A DNA stretch of 64,000 nucleotides from JBNGOQ01 sp050589645 (GTDB lineage Bacteria > Bacteroidota > Bacteroidia > Flavobacteriales > Flavobacteriaceae): contig NZ_JBNGOQ010000003.1 of NCBI RefSeq assembly GCF_050589645.1, positions 124,001 to 188,000 on the forward strand, given 5' to 3'. Positions 36,135 through 48,000 of the stretch are shown one piece after another (position 1 is the stretch's first letter; each line of letters begins with the position of its first letter). A program made the translations under genes and the position numbers. A model generated the notes under the pieces. The model did no database searches, was not told the DNA's origin, and saw only the letters and a program-made list of their open reading frames with translations.

Positions 36135-38744
36135 CTACTCTGTAGATTTTAAGGTAACTACGACTTGTGCGTACCCCTCAAAAGTGTTATAAATATCCAA
36201 CACACGCTGATAGGCCGCCTGTGTACCCTCAGAGCCACAGCCCGATGCTCCACCCTGTGATCCCGTCCCTGAATACCGGAAGACGTAGTCCCCGTCTTCG
36301 TTCAGATCGGCCGCTTCATTTTCCGGACGCCAGATGGTTCCCGATCCCACATAAGTGGGGCTGGCATCTGGGCTTGCCTCCATAATCCTTAGCTGGTATT
36401 GCACCACTTCCTTCTTTTCCGCGGCCAACAGGGCCGGATCAAGGGGTTTAAATCTATAGGATGCCTGTACCGACCATTCACAGTAAATTCCATTTACTGT
36501 AGGCGGGATACCCAAAATTGTAGGATTGTCCACAAAGAATATTTTCTTATTAGGGTCATTGTCGATGTTTATAACAGCTTCCGCTTCCTCCCAAAGCAAA
36601 TACTCGCTGTCTGTTTTCTGCTTTCGGTAGATGAGGGCCCTAAAGGTCTCCTCTCCATCTTTGTCCTTATCCAAGGCTTCGTACCGTACATTGTAGCTCC
36701 CCTTCTTTTCCAAGGTTACCTGATTGGTTTTCCCATTGAAATGCCCAAATTTGCCACTCGTAGTCCATACCACCTTGCTTTCGTACACGTCATTGTCTGC
36801 CAGTGGCAGCCCATCGGTCCGTTCAAGACGAAGCCTCAATGACGTATTTCCCTGTATGGTAATGCCTGAGGGTTTGATTCTGTAGGCTAGCTTTCTTACA
36901 TTGACCCTTGCGGTACCTACGCCCACCTTGGTGATGGTATTTCCCATTTTAACGGAAACGGTAACAGAAATTTCATCAATATTGTCGTTGTCACTTAACT
37001 GGCTTATGGGCACGGTACTGATATAGGATATCTTGTCTTTTGAACTGGTAAAGGAGGTACCCTCGTTAATGTTGTTGTCCCTTATTACGCCATATCTTCC
37101 TGTGGTAGACCATTCGTATTGCAAAACCGCTCCCTCATTGGGTTCGGGTTCCCTAAGCACTTCGAAATCTACGAACTGCCCTGGTAATGCCACTTTTTCG
37201 TTAGGAGTTAGGAGAATATCCGATTCTTTTGCCTTGACCGTCCATTCTTCCAATTCCTCGGAGTTGGACAGGGAATAGGCAATTCTTGCATAATCCCCCA
37301 CCTTTAAGGTGTTGTCCAAAAATTTTATGAATTTGTTAAAGCGCCCTATTTTTCCCTCAATTTCCTTTATGTTTTGGGAAAAATAACCTCCGGTAAAGCT
37401 CTCATCCGCAACAGCGCCCACAAAAGTTACGATTGGCTCCAGCCATACCTTCATCTGTGATGCCGACCATTTGGTGTACATGTCGAACAAGAAATCTTCC
37501 AAAGCCTTGCCATAATCTCCCTTAATAACACTCTCCAAGGCTTTGGGGGAGGAGGCGAGCGCGGCCTTGGTGGCATCTGCTATGGCATTGAGACCTGCGT
37601 CCGAAACCCTGTCCTTTAGCAGTTTTTTGTGCCCATTAAGATCCAGGAAGGCCGGTAATAGGATGTCTACCGCGAACATTTTTATCTTAAGCTCCAGCAA
37701 CTTGTCCGCTTCCGCAAAGGTTCCATCAAATTCGGGCTTTCCTTCTGAATAGGAAGCAGGTCCAACTACCCTTACCTTATAGGTGGCTTCGGACTCATCC
37801 TCCCCCAAGGGCAATGTGATCGGGTCGGTGACGGTCTGAAAAAAGTCGATGCCCTTACCCTGGCCATACTTGTCTACCGTGGAAGTGAAACCCCTTACCC
37901 CATTGGTCAGTTTAATGGGAACCTGATTATCGGCAATGTCGTCACTAAAGATGTCGGCATTAATGACAGTCTCCACGCCTTCCGTATTCTTAAAGGCGGT
38001 CTTATAGATAAAGGCATGTGCCCGTCTTCTATAGGTATTGGTAATGGTCATGTTTTGGAAATCAATATCGGCCAATTGGAGACCGCTCCGTATGTCCGCT
38101 CCATTAACATCCAACCTACTTGTCTTTGTGTTTAGTGAATCCAGCTTGGTAAGGCTGGTCAACTTTGCCTTGAGCACATCCTGAAACAGTGCCTTTTCCA
38201 GCATTAGGGGATCTTGTTCGAACAGCGCTCCTATTTGATCTTTAAAATCTATGAATCCAGGGATACTTTCTACCTCCATGATAAATTTCTCCTTTACATC
38301 ATAGGGCAGAAAGGTAGTGCCCAAGGATAGGTACAACAATACTTTAGTGGTACTGGTCACTGAAATTTCATCGTTGGTACCAGTAATGAAGCCTGCCAGA
38401 ATAACATTGTCTTCCCCATCTACCAAAAAAGCCAATTCCGGACTTTCCGCATTAAAAGGAGCTGAAGTGCTACCGTCTGAACCTACAGGAGTGTCTACAA
38501 ACAGTGTGGAGAGCTCGGTGGTGGAGAGGTCCAATCCGGATCCCACAGGTAGGCTGACCGATACATCAACGGTTTTAAAATCCCCATCAACGGGATCTTC
38601 ACCGCCATCGGGATCCTCCCCACCATCGGGGTCTTGCTGCTGCGGATCCGGGATTTGTGCAATGTTGTCGTCTTCCTTGTTGCAACCCAAGCTAAGGGTA
38701 AATACTACCAGGAGCAGGGCCATGAGTTGTTTTGCGTTTTTCAT
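36135..38744 (-). CDS. Large lipoprotein of unknown function
   Basis: The 869-residue product has a lipoprotein signal (FTLSLGCNKEDD, Cys21) followed by an Asp/Gly/Pro-rich spacer with DPDGGEDPDGGEDP repeats, as in surface-exposed Bacteroidota lipoproteins. A long middle of alpha-rich character (EKFIMEVESIPGFIDFKDQIG...) is followed by beta-rich Ig-like blocks (QFVDFEVLREPEPNEGAVLQYEWSTTGRYGVI). The C-terminal 100 residues contain the Cys pair SGCGSEG. I cannot name a family. It is upstream of the sigma-CHAT operon on the same strand but separated by 239 bp. Confidence 0.65.
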   Translation of the reverse strand: MKNAKQLMALLLVVFTLSLGCNKEDDNIAQIPDPQQQDPDGGEDPDGGEDPVDGDFKTVDVSVSLPVGSGLDLSTTELSTLFVDTPVGSDGSTSAPFNAESPELAFLVDGEDNVILAGFITGTNDEISVTSTTKVLLYLSLGTTFLPYDVKEKFIMEVESIPGFIDFKDQIGALFEQDPLMLEKALFQDVLKAKLTSLTKLDSLNTKTSRLDVNGADIRSGLQLADIDFQNMTITNTYRRRAHAFIYKTAFKNTEGVETVINADIFSDDIADNQVPIKLTNGVRGFTSTVDKYGQGKGIDFFQTVTDPITLPLGEDESEATYKVRVVGPASYSEGKPEFDGTFAEADKLLELKIKMFAVDILLPAFLDLNGHKKLLKDRVSDAGLNAIADATKAALASSPKALESVIKGDYGKALEDFLFDMYTKWSASQMKVWLEPIVTFVGAVADESFTGGYFSQNIKEIEGKIGRFNKFIKFLDNTLKVGDYARIAYSLSNSEELEEWTVKAKESDILLTPNEKVALPGQFVDFEVLREPEPNEGAVLQYEWSTTGRYGVIRDNNINEGTSFTSSKDKISYISTVPISQLSDNDNIDEISVTVSVKMGNTITKVGVGTARVNVRKLAYRIKPSGITIQGNTSLRLRLERTDGLPLADNDVYESKVVWTTSGKFGHFNGKTNQVTLEKKGSYNVRYEALDKDKDGEETFRALIYRKQKTDSEYLLWEEAEAVINIDNDPNKKIFFVDNPTILGIPPTVNGIYCEWSVQASYRFKPLDPALLAAEKKEVVQYQLRIMEASPDASPTYVGSGTIWRPENEAADLNEDGDYVFRYSGTGSQGGASGCGSEGTQAAYQRVLDIYNTFEGYAQVVVTLKSTE

Positions 38745-38810
38745 TTGGTCATTCGTTTTACGTTATTGTTCTCTTCCTTTCCCTTACATCGGGCGTGTTT
38801 AAAAATGTCA

Positions 38811-39941
38811 TCATCGGTTGCGTTCCAACTTGGTCCATTCCTTGTTGTTGAGGTTAATGTCCCCATTGGGGCTATAGAACAGGTCATCGCTCTTAATGTA
38901 GTTGCCCTCACTGTCCATCCAATAGTTTTTGGCATAGCCTTCTACCTGGTACTGTTGTCCGTTGGGATGGTTGACGGTCTCTTCGTCACGGATGTTATTG
39001 ATAAAACCCTGATGTCCGGCATCGGAACCATCGGTGCCCCGTAGGCGTTGCATATAGGCGTTGTGCCTGGCATCACTGGCGGCGTACTGCCCCTTCATGT
39101 ATTGCTGATGGGATTGGAACTGGGCCTGTGAAGCCTGCATACGTCGCTGATGGTCCACGGCGGACTGCTGTTGTCTGCGCTGCATCAGGAGGTTTTTGTA
39201 GCGCGCCCATTCCGGATTTTCCGCTTCCGAGCGCAGGGCGGTGTTCAATGCCCCATAGGCCGTGTCCAAGTGCCCGGAATCGGCCACCAAATAATCGGCC
39301 CCGTATACCCAGGAGGTCATTTGCCCGCCATAGGGGTCGGGACTATAAAATTTGATCAGTGCCAGATCTACCAAGGCCTTTTGACCCTTGTCATTGGTCC
39401 ATTTTGTGGTGAGCACCTCCAGATCCACATTGGAAAGGCCTTGTTTTCTGAGTTTTTGAATGATAAACTGTTTCTTGTCCGTGGCCATTTCCTCACCCAG
39501 GTATTTGAATCCCTGGGACTGCATTTTTGGGAAAAACTCCCGCTGCATCAAGGCGCTTATCTGGGGTATGGGTCGTATTTGCATCCCATAAGTACCCATG
39601 GTACGGTTCAGTTCCTGGTTGTCAAAATACGTATAGGCCTCATGCATGGAATTGAAGGCCTTTACGCCTCCCGGGCCCTGGATTTGATAGGAAAAACCGG
39701 GAAGGGCCTTATCGTATTTATAGGAGGCCATGGAGACCACCTTCCAATCCGAGGGATATTGTTTGCTGTATACGACCATACCGGTATGGGCGTCCTTGTA
39801 TTGGTGCTTTTTCATCGTTTTTGCGCTTGTGGGTGAGGTGGAATGATGTGTGGTTGAGGTTTTGTCCGTGTGCTGTGCGTTCTGACAGGAAAGGCTCAGG
39901 GTCGAAAAAAGTGCGAAACATGCGATCTGTACGGTTTTCAT
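38811..39941 (-). CDS. Lipoprotein of unknown function
   Basis: The 376-residue protein begins with a lipoprotein signal (FSTLSLSCQNAQ, Cys19). The middle (MVVYSKQYPSDWKVVSMASYKYDKALPGFSYQIQGPGG) looks like the fold seen in secreted gliding/adhesion-related hypothetical proteins. A later Gln-rich helical stretch (MQRRQQQSAVDHQRRMQASQ) leads to a polar tail. No function is known to me. It is 66 bp upstream of the 869-residue lipoprotein gene and probably cotranscribed. Confidence 0.6.
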   Translation of the reverse strand: MKTVQIACFALFSTLSLSCQNAQHTDKTSTTHHSTSPTSAKTMKKHQYKDAHTGMVVYSKQYPSDWKVVSMASYKYDKALPGFSYQIQGPGGVKAFNSMHEAYTYFDNQELNRTMGTYGMQIRPIPQISALMQREFFPKMQSQGFKYLGEEMATDKKQFIIQKLRKQGLSNVDLEVLTTKWTNDKGQKALVDLALIKFYSPDPYGGQMTSWVYGADYLVADSGHLDTAYGALNTALRSEAENPEWARYKNLLMQRRQQQSAVDHQRRMQASQAQFQSHQQYMKGQYAASDARHNAYMQRLRGTDGSDAGHQGFINNIRDEETVNHPNGQQYQVEGYAKNYWMDSEGNYIKSDDLFYSPNGDINLNNKEWTKLERNR

Positions 39942-40106
39942 AAGACTGTTTTTTAGGTGCTACAGTGGTACATCGGGCACGTTGTAAAATGTCATCATAC
40001 TTTAAAGGAAATGAGTGAAAGAGTGAAGGTTGTCATCCCCAGGTTGCTGATGACATTTCTCTTGGGTTCCGATGCTTGCCAAAGCATTAATTAAACACCA
40101 GAAATT

Positions 40107-40580
40107 ATGAAGAAAGTACTGTTAGTTGCCGTTGTTGCCGTATTCGGTTATACGGTATCGGCCCAGGATGGTCTAAGGGTCGGCCTAAATGCCGGCATCC
40201 CGCTGGGGGACAAGGGGGATTTTGCCTCTTTTGTGGCCAATCTCGATTTTGAATATGATTTTTCCGTATCGGAAACGGTCCATGTTGGCGTAGGTTCGGG
40301 GGTTACCGTATACTCTGGCAAGGAGGACTTCGCCGATTTTAAATACGTTCCGATCCTTGCTTCGGTAGATTTGGAAGTGAGCGATGGCTTTTGGATCGGG
40401 GGCGATGTGGGTTATGGGGTTTCGCTGGAGTCCAACATAGACGGCGACCTGGTCTACCGCTTTCAGTTGCGGTATGCCGTTTCGGATCACTTTGACATTA
40501 ACGGCCGGTTCAGTTCCTTTTCATCCGGGGATCTGGGCACGCTTTCCAACGCCAGTCTTGGGGTAGGGTTTCGATTCTAA
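40107..40580 (+). CDS. Small outer-membrane beta-barrel protein
   Basis: The 157-residue protein has a signal peptide (MKKVLLVAVVAVFGYTVSAQ) and an alternating pattern of beta strands (GLRVGLNAGIPLGD, FVANLDFEYDFSV, VHVGVGSGVTVYSG, FWIGGDVGYGVSL) ending in Phe (GVGFRF), as in small porin-like or OmpW-type barrels. A strong terminator follows. The ligand is unknown. Confidence 0.8.
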   Translation: MKKVLLVAVVAVFGYTVSAQDGLRVGLNAGIPLGDKGDFASFVANLDFEYDFSVSETVHVGVGSGVTVYSGKEDFADFKYVPILASVDLEVSDGFWIGGDVGYGVSLESNIDGDLVYRFQLRYAVSDHFDINGRFSSFSSGDLGTLSNASLGVGFRF

Positions 40581-40596
40581 TAGGATCTGCTATAAA

Positions 40597-40630
40597 ACAA
40601 AAAGGGGAGGCCAATGGCTTCCCTTTTTTT
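40597..40630 (+). terminator. Rho-independent terminator after the barrel gene
   Basis: GGGAGGCC-AAT-GGCTTCCC makes an eight-pair stem (one G-T pair) flanked by A-run and T-run, ending in eight T residues. Confidence 0.85.
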
Positions 40631-40696
40631 TGGCCCTTTTTTTCTTCCAAGCACCGGATCACGGGCAAATCTCACTTCCTTCTCAGGACAGGCGTC

Positions 40697-40730
40697 TTCC
40701 CACTTATTACCCAAATTGGCCGCGTATTAC
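40697..40730. promoter_or_regulatory. 20-bp-spaced double motif ahead of the RHS operon
   Basis: CCCACTTATTACCC (starting at 40699) is followed so that a second GTATTAC starts exactly 20 bp after TTATTAC (40704 and 40724). The same pair recurs at 51989-52020, so it is a repeated element rather than chance. Two same-direction half-sites two helical turns apart suit binding of a dimeric regulator. Nothing else is seen in the rest of the 286-bp gap beyond the terminator. Confidence 0.5.
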
Positions 40731-40866
40731 ATCAGATTTCCTTTACAATAATTTAATCCCGAGTTTTAATTGGCGCATAAAAGACAATGGCCCTGGTATG
40801 GGCCGCCCTCTCCCTTCATTTAAGCTAGCTCCCAAGCGAAATGCGCCTAGTTAAAACCGATGGATT

Positions 40867-41595
40867 ATGAAAAATACACTTTTGTTATTATGTGGGCTGC
40901 CCTTGTTCGCTATGGCCCAGACGAATACCTTTCCCGCTTCCGGGAATGTGGGGATTGGAACTACGGACCCTGGCAAGGAATTAGATGTCAGAGGAAAAGT
41001 TCAATCCTATGAATATGCCCTAGTAGATCGCTCGTTTGGCACTAATACAGATTATACGGCATTTTATAGGGAAGATACCGGTAGGGACCATGTGGTACTC
41101 AAACTAAGAATAGGTGACGATGCTGTGGGAAGTTTTAATATTGGCTATAGGTACTGGCAAACAGGAGAATGGATTTCAACCTTTTTTTTAAATAATTATG
41201 GCAATCTCGGCATCGGCACCACCACCCCAGATGCCAAACTCACGGTAAAGGGTAAGATCCATGCGGAGGAGGTGCGGATAGACCTTTCCGTACCCGCGCC
41301 CGACTACGTCTTTGCGGCCGATTACAATCTCCCCGACCTTAAGGAAATTCAAGATTATATCACGGAACATGGCCATCTGCCCAACATACCATCCGCTGCA
41401 GAAATGGAGGCCAAGGGCGTAGAGCTGGGTGTCATGAACATGAAACTCTTGGAAAAGATTGAGGAGTTGACGCTGTATACCATAGCACAGGAAAAACGGA
41501 TTGAGGAGCTCTTGAGGTTCAAGCAAGAGCATAATCAAATAAAGCAAAAGCTAGACCAGCTCGAAACCATCCTGCGAAATCTATTGAAGAACTAA
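40867..41595 (+). CDS. Tail-fibre-like secreted protein
   Basis: The 242-residue protein has a signal peptide (LLCGLPLFAMAQ) and two blocks of the tail-fibre/adhesin type: SGNVGIGTTDPGKELDVRGK and NLGIGTTTPDAKLTVKGKIH. The C-terminal part (LPDLKEIQDYITEHGHLPNIPSAAEMEAKG) is the usual flavobacterial ending, with a coiled coil (KIEELTLYTIAQEKRIEELL). It opens the operon that holds the RHS gene and may present or anchor the toxin at the surface. Confidence 0.85.
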   Translation: MKNTLLLLCGLPLFAMAQTNTFPASGNVGIGTTDPGKELDVRGKVQSYEYALVDRSFGTNTDYTAFYREDTGRDHVVLKLRIGDDAVGSFNIGYRYWQTGEWISTFFLNNYGNLGIGTTTPDAKLTVKGKIHAEEVRIDLSVPAPDYVFAADYNLPDLKEIQDYITEHGHLPNIPSAAEMEAKGVELGVMNMKLLEKIEELTLYTIAQEKRIEELLRFKQEHNQIKQKLDQLETILRNLLKN

Positions 41596-41607
41596 AATTT
41601 ATGCACT

Positions 41608-42084
41608 ATGAGAGCATTCCTGTTGTACGCAAGCTTTTATGTCTTTACCCTAATGTCCGGGCACGCCCAATCACAGTACAAAATTTCCTTTAGCTATGAT
41701 GCTGCGGGCAACCAAACCTTGCGCAATCGTGTCTGTGTGAACTGCAGCCGTTCGGCCAAGGTGGCGGATTCCACCATCGTGGCCTCTGTAGAGGACCAAG
41801 GGGCTTCGATGGGAGAGGATTCTGAAAATTTCGGGGAGTCAGGAATCGTGATCTATCCGAATCCGGTCACGGATATCCTCACTCTGGAATGGCGGGATAC
41901 CCGCAAAAAAGTAGCACAGTTGACCCTGTTTTCAGGGATTGGCCAGCAATTGTTCCAAAAAAGCATCAATACCCACCAGGGTACCATGGGCCTGAATTTT
42001 AGCACCTACGCTTCCGGAAGATATATCGTAGTTGTGCTGTACACGGACCGATCAAGCCACAGCTTTCATGTTATCAAAAAATAG
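41608..42084 (+). CDS. Small T9SS type A protein with an RHS-like segment
   Basis: The 158-residue protein has a signal peptide (LMSGHAQ), a short RHS-like stretch (YKISFSYDAAGNQTLRNRVCVNC) and a C-terminal type A sorting signal (GIVIYPNPVTDILTLEW to the end), so it should leave the cell through the type IX system. It lies 12 bp after the tail-fibre-like gene and 7 bp before the RHS start. Its role may be to deliver or anchor the RHS protein. Confidence 0.85.
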   Translation: MRAFLLYASFYVFTLMSGHAQSQYKISFSYDAAGNQTLRNRVCVNCSRSAKVADSTIVASVEDQGASMGEDSENFGESGIVIYPNPVTDILTLEWRDTRKKVAQLTLFSGIGQQLFQKSINTHQGTMGLNFSTYASGRYIVVVLYTDRSSHSFHVIKK

Positions 42085-42091
42085 CCGGGCT

Positions 42092-45000
42092 ATGAAAAAA
42101 CCCTTACTCATCTTAAGTTGTCTTTGTATCGCCTACTTCGGACATTCCCAGGATACCTTTACCTATAAAACAGTCAAAGCGTCCCGGGTTGCGGAGACTA
42201 CAATAGCGCTCGAGGATGTTCCCCAGGAAACCGGAACCCCCGGCAGTAAATCCATAAATCTCTCCTCAAAGGGAGGCGGTACGGTAAACGGTGGTACGGT
42301 AGGAGAGCTTTCGGTATCCCCCACAGGTGCGGCCACCTATACGGTGCCCATTGACGTTCCCCCGGGATTGAACGGGGTACAGCCAGAGATTTTCCTAAAT
42401 TTCAACAGCCAATCTGGGAACGGCTTGGCCGGCTGGGGCTGGAACGTTTCCGGGATTTCGGTGATCACCAGAATCCCAGCTACCCAATTTCACGATAATA
42501 AGATTGATGCGGTAGATTTTGATCTTGACGATCGCTTTTCGTTCGATGGGCAGCGCTTGATCCTAAAGACCGGCACCTATGGCACAAACGGGGCCGTCTA
42601 CCAAACGGAAAAATATTCCAACATCAAAATTATTTCCTATGGCAGCCATCCCACCTCTGGTGTGTCCGGCCCAAGTTATTTCAAAGTACTCTATCCGGAT
42701 GGGTCGTTGGCTTATTACGGGCATACCTCCAGCTCAGCGAATTCCAGGAGCCACACGGACTATGCCATCTCCTATTGGGAAAATCCGCAGGGCGTGCGCA
42801 TCAAGTATTCCTATGCCAAAGCCAACAATACCTTGAGCATAGACAAGATTACCTATGGAAGCCGGGGTACAGCATCACCGATCAATGAGATCAAATTTGT
42901 TTTTGGAAGTCGGAAACGCAATGAACAATCTTATATCAACGGCATAGGGTTTATACGAAAAACCATATTGACACAAATAAAGGTAAAGGGAGGCAGCACA
43001 CCGTATCGAAATTATGTATTACAACATGATGAAACCTCTTTGGGCTATGATCGCTTAACGAGCATTCGGGAAATGACAGGTGACAATTCCATAGGCCGTA
43101 GCCCGATAACCTTTACTTATGGTAACACAGCTGCTTCCATTAATTCAATAGAAAGGGTTTCACAGCTTACCGTACAGCACATTGAACAACGCAATGCCGA
43201 AGTTGTCTCTTTGGACATCTCCGGCAATGGCAAAATGGATTTTATCGTATACCCTAAAACCGGAACAGATGCCAAGAGAAAATTTTGGCTGTTCGATGAT
43301 ATCCAAGACGCTGGCAACCGTAATTTTCATACGGAAGTCAATACCGGCCGGTTCGAGGACATCTTTCCGGTAAGTTGGCTGAACCATCAGCAGAAATTAT
43401 TGCCCAACCAAGGCTTGGCGGTTGTTCAGAACATCTCCAATAACCGCGTAAAGTTCAAGGTGCTGTCATCCGGGGGCGCCGTTGCGCCCATTGCCTATAA
43501 ATATGAAAAAACCTGGAACGCCCCTACCTATACCGAAACTTCTTTTTGTGGTATTGCCCCACGCCAATATAGGATTCCCCAAAAATACCTTTCCGGCGAT
43601 TTTGACGGGGATGGCCTCTCGGATATCATAGCCTTGGGCAAGCCGTATTCCTCTACCACTTGTTTGGAAGTGATTCCCAATCCCGGTGAGCCCTGTGGAT
43701 TTGAAAGCAGTGACCCCCTTCCCAATGCGGCCAATGCCCAGAGTAGCGGTTCCGATACGCAAAACCAGGCTACGGCACAAAATGTTTCTTCGCCCCCCTG
43801 CTGCCAATGTGAAACTACCGCCTATTCTTCATCACGTATACATCTGATCAGATTGGACCGAAGGTTGACCAGTAATTTTGTTTCCGGAATTGGGTCCCTT
43901 TCCCGTGGCGTTCAGAATTCCGACAAGTTCCTGACCCTGGATGTCAACGGCGATGGCAAGACCGATATCCTGCAGTTTCGAGAGGGAAAAGTATTTGTAT
44001 ATGCCTTAAGTAATAATAATAGTGCTTTGCAATTGCTTTGGACGACCACGGATAGCCGGATAAAGCTGGAGTTCCCCATCTTGCCAGGGGACTACAACGG
44101 GGACGGCAAGGCCGATTTTATGATACCCACGGTAAACAACAACAGGACCTTTGCCACCTTCCTGTCCGCCGGAAACAATTTTGTGAAATCCGAAAAACTA
44201 GAGCCCTTTGAATACAAGGCCATAGATTTCAGCGTCAGGAATACGATATTCACCTATAATTTGATTCCTGTGGATATCAACGGGGATGGTCGTACCGATA
44301 TCCTTGACTACCGTACCCGGACCCATCCCGCACCCCACCAAGGGCGTCAATGGGTCTATGTCTATCAGAATACAAAATCCACGTCCACAACCGTGGTTCC
44401 TAAATTCTCCGCTACCGGATCGGTACTTAGATATGGAAATTTAAGGCATTTCCCCATCCCAGTATTTCTTTCCTCGGATAGGCCCAACAGCAATCTGGAC
44501 TTTGCCACTATCAGCGACCGCTATGTCACGTCCTTTTCGTTTACCAAGGACCATAGGGAGGATGTTACCTTAAAGCGGGTCACAAACAATGGCGTAACCA
44601 CCCACATAAAATACGATCAGGTTAATCCCCACTATTCGGATACCGGCGATGCCGATTATTTTACTGCTTATTCCCCAAGCTATGGGCAAGCATACCCTTT
44701 TGTCAATATCAATGTGGCGCCTTCCTTTAAGGTGGTCCGGGAGTTGGTGCATACATGCTCCGGTCTTACCCGTACCCAAAGACTTTATTATAAGGGCGCG
44801 GTGTCCCATGCCGGAGGGTTGGGGTTTATAGGCTTTAGGGAACTGAAACGCTCCAATTGGTACGGGACCGGGGTGGGGACCTTATGGCATATCTCTAAGT
44901 ACAATCCTTCGCTAAGGGGCACGATCACCGAGGAACTTACGGCAACCACCTCCATCTCCAACCCCAGTAAATACCTAAGCAAGACCAAGTATTTCTACGA

Positions 45001-48000
45001 CGAGTTTTTGGTGGCCAATCGCGGTTCCCCGATCGCACCCGTATACCGGACGAGTATCAGTCGCAATGCGGCCATCCCGGGCCAGCAGACCGACGAGGCC
45101 GAGGAATTCATTACGCTCATCCCCGGCTTTAGTGCCAACGGCACCCATGGCACCTATTGGGCCAAGATCGTGCCACCGGAGCAGCAGCCCGGGGCCCCAG
45201 GCTATGCCGGGGTATACGACGTACGTTTAAAACGGCTGGAAAACCACAATGGCCTTACAGGGGTCCGTACTGCGGAAACCTATACCTATGATGCGTACAA
45301 CAACCCTTTGAGCACCCTGACCAACTTTCCCGGAGGGAGTCGCACCGTAGCCCAACAGTACAGTACCAATACCGGGGCCGTCAACAGCTCGTACCATGTG
45401 GGCAGGCCCACCAGGACGATGGAAACGGTGCGTTTAAACGGCAACAGCTTTAGCACCGAGGAACGGTATACCTACAGCAACAATCTGGTTACCAAGATTC
45501 AAAAAAAAGGAAACGGCACCTCCTGGCTGACGGAGGATTTCCGGTACGATGCCAATGGCAACGTGCTTTCAAAGACCCTAAGCGGCCCTGGCATGACCGC
45601 CCGTACCGAGCGATTCGAGTATAGCGGCACCTATGGTTCCCGTTTTTTGACCAAGTCCATCGACATAGAGGGCCTGCAGACCGTGTTTACCTACCAGGCG
45701 GCCACGGGAAACCTGCTGAGTACCACCGATCCTTATAACCGTTCCACCAGCTTTGCATATGACAAATGGGACAGAATCTCCAAGGCGACCGACTATCTGT
45801 CCAAGGAAACGCGCCATACCTATACCGTACTGGGCGGTGGGGGCCTGCAACATAGGGTCGATCATGCCGATGGGGCCAAGGAATTGACCAATTACAACGC
45901 TTTTGGATGGGTCACCAGAACGGGGGTACTGAGCCTAAATAACACCTGGATTTACAAGGATTATGAATATGATGTAAGTGGGCGGAAAAAACGGGTGAGC
46001 GAGCCTCATGGCGGATCGCCCAGCCAGTGGACCACCTTCGCCTTTGATGCGGAAGGCCGTTTGGTTACCCAACAATGGTATACCGGGAGAACGATCAACA
46101 CCAGTTATTCCGGGCTGTCCGTAACGGTAAACGATGGGATAAAGAGCACCACCACTACAATGGATGCCCTGGGCAATACGGTAAAGATACAGAACCCGGG
46201 CGGCACGGTAAACTATACCTACTTTGCCAATGGGACCATGAAAACTGCTGACCATGGCGGGCATGTAGTTACCGTGGGCATTGATGGCTGGGGGCGCAGG
46301 ACACGCCTCAACGACCCCTCGGCGGGCACCTATACCTACACCTATAACAGCTTTGGGGAACTGTTGACCGAGACCACGCCCAAGGGCACCACCACCTATG
46401 CATACGATGCCTTTGGCAAACCGACCTCCAAGACCATGACAGGCGATTTGACGGACCATAGCCTGGCCTATGTGTACGACAATACCACCAAACTACTCAC
46501 TACAATCAATGGGCGGGACCTCACCAACAGCAACAGGACCTATACCTATCAATATACCTACGACAGCTACAAACGCCCCGCTACGATTACAGAAAATACG
46601 GGCCTGGCCAGTTTTGAGCACCGGACCACCTACGACGGTTACGGACGGGTGCACAAGGAGACACAAATTGCGGCCCTGACAGGCGGTGCCTCCAAGACGG
46701 TGACCACCCGGAACGGCTACGACGCCTCCGGTATTTTAAAGGAGATCTGGAACGATGGCACGACGGACAGACTCTGGCAGTTGAACCGGCTCAATGCCCG
46801 GGGCCAGGCCCTTTCGGTAACATTGGGCAACGGGATGCACAGCACCAAGACCTACGATGCCTATGGCTACCTCACCGAAATAGAGGATAAGGAAAGCGGC
46901 ACCGACCCCACCGTGGCGCTGCATATGGAATACGACTTTAATGAACAAAGGGGCACGCTTACCCGAAGGAAGAATTTTGGCTTTAACTGGCAGGAGAATT
47001 TTGGGTACGACAACCTGGACCGCCTTACCACTATCAGCGGGCATACTTCCCGGACCATGGCCTATGATGCGCGGGGGCGCATCACCAACAATTCCGCTTT
47101 GGGGAGCTATGCCTATACCGATACCCATAAGAAATATAGGCTCACGCAGATCGATCCCAACATGGCGGGCGGGACCTACTTTCAGCAACACCCCACCCAA
47201 CAGATCAGCTATAATGCTTTTAAAAAACCTGTGGAAATCCGCCAAACGGACCATGGTAGGGCCAGTTTTGAATACGGCCCCATGATGAACCGCTCAACGG
47301 CCTATTACGGCGGGGAGGATGAGGCCAGGACCGATAGAAGGTACCGCAAGCACTATTCGGCCATTATCCCGGCAGAGATCGTGGAAGATAGGGATAGCAA
47401 TACCACCAAGATCATCACCTATGTGGGCGGCGATGCCTATACCGCACCCATTGCCCATATTAAAGGAACCGGGACCGGTGGGGTGGACGAATACCATTAC
47501 CTGCACCGGGACTATCTGGGCAGTATCCTGGCCATTACGGATGCCGATGGCGATGTAAAGGAGCAACGGCAGTTTGGTGCCTGGGGCACGGTAGACAAGT
47601 TCCGGGACAGCGGCACCGGCACCACTTTTGGCCATGGAAGCCTATTGGGGCGGGGCTATACGGGGCACGAACACTTTTTTGAAGTGGGACTGATCCATAT
47701 GAACGGGCGGATGTACGATGCCCAGCTAGGGCGGTTTTTAGCACCGGACAATCACATCCAGGAACCCTTTAATCCCCAGAATTTTAACCGGTACAGCTAT
47801 GCGCTGAACAACCCCTTGATGTATGTAGACCCGAGTGGGGAGTTTTTCTTGGAGATTGCTGCGCTAATTGATATTGCGGTTAAAGTTTTTTTTGTGGCCT
47901 CAGCAATTTTAGGAACCTATAGCTTTATAAAGAATTTTAGTGGTGGTTCGGGATCAAGGAGAAAGACGGTGCCCGCACCTAGCAATAATGGCAACAACTC

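Noticed and set aside
42032..42091. Longer start for the RHS protein
   Set aside because: The extra residues overlap the T9SS gene and precede the signal peptide that starts at 42092.
46736..47254. Long minus-strand open frames within the RHS gene
   Set aside because: They are antisense shadows of YD-repeat coding with no domain or composition support.
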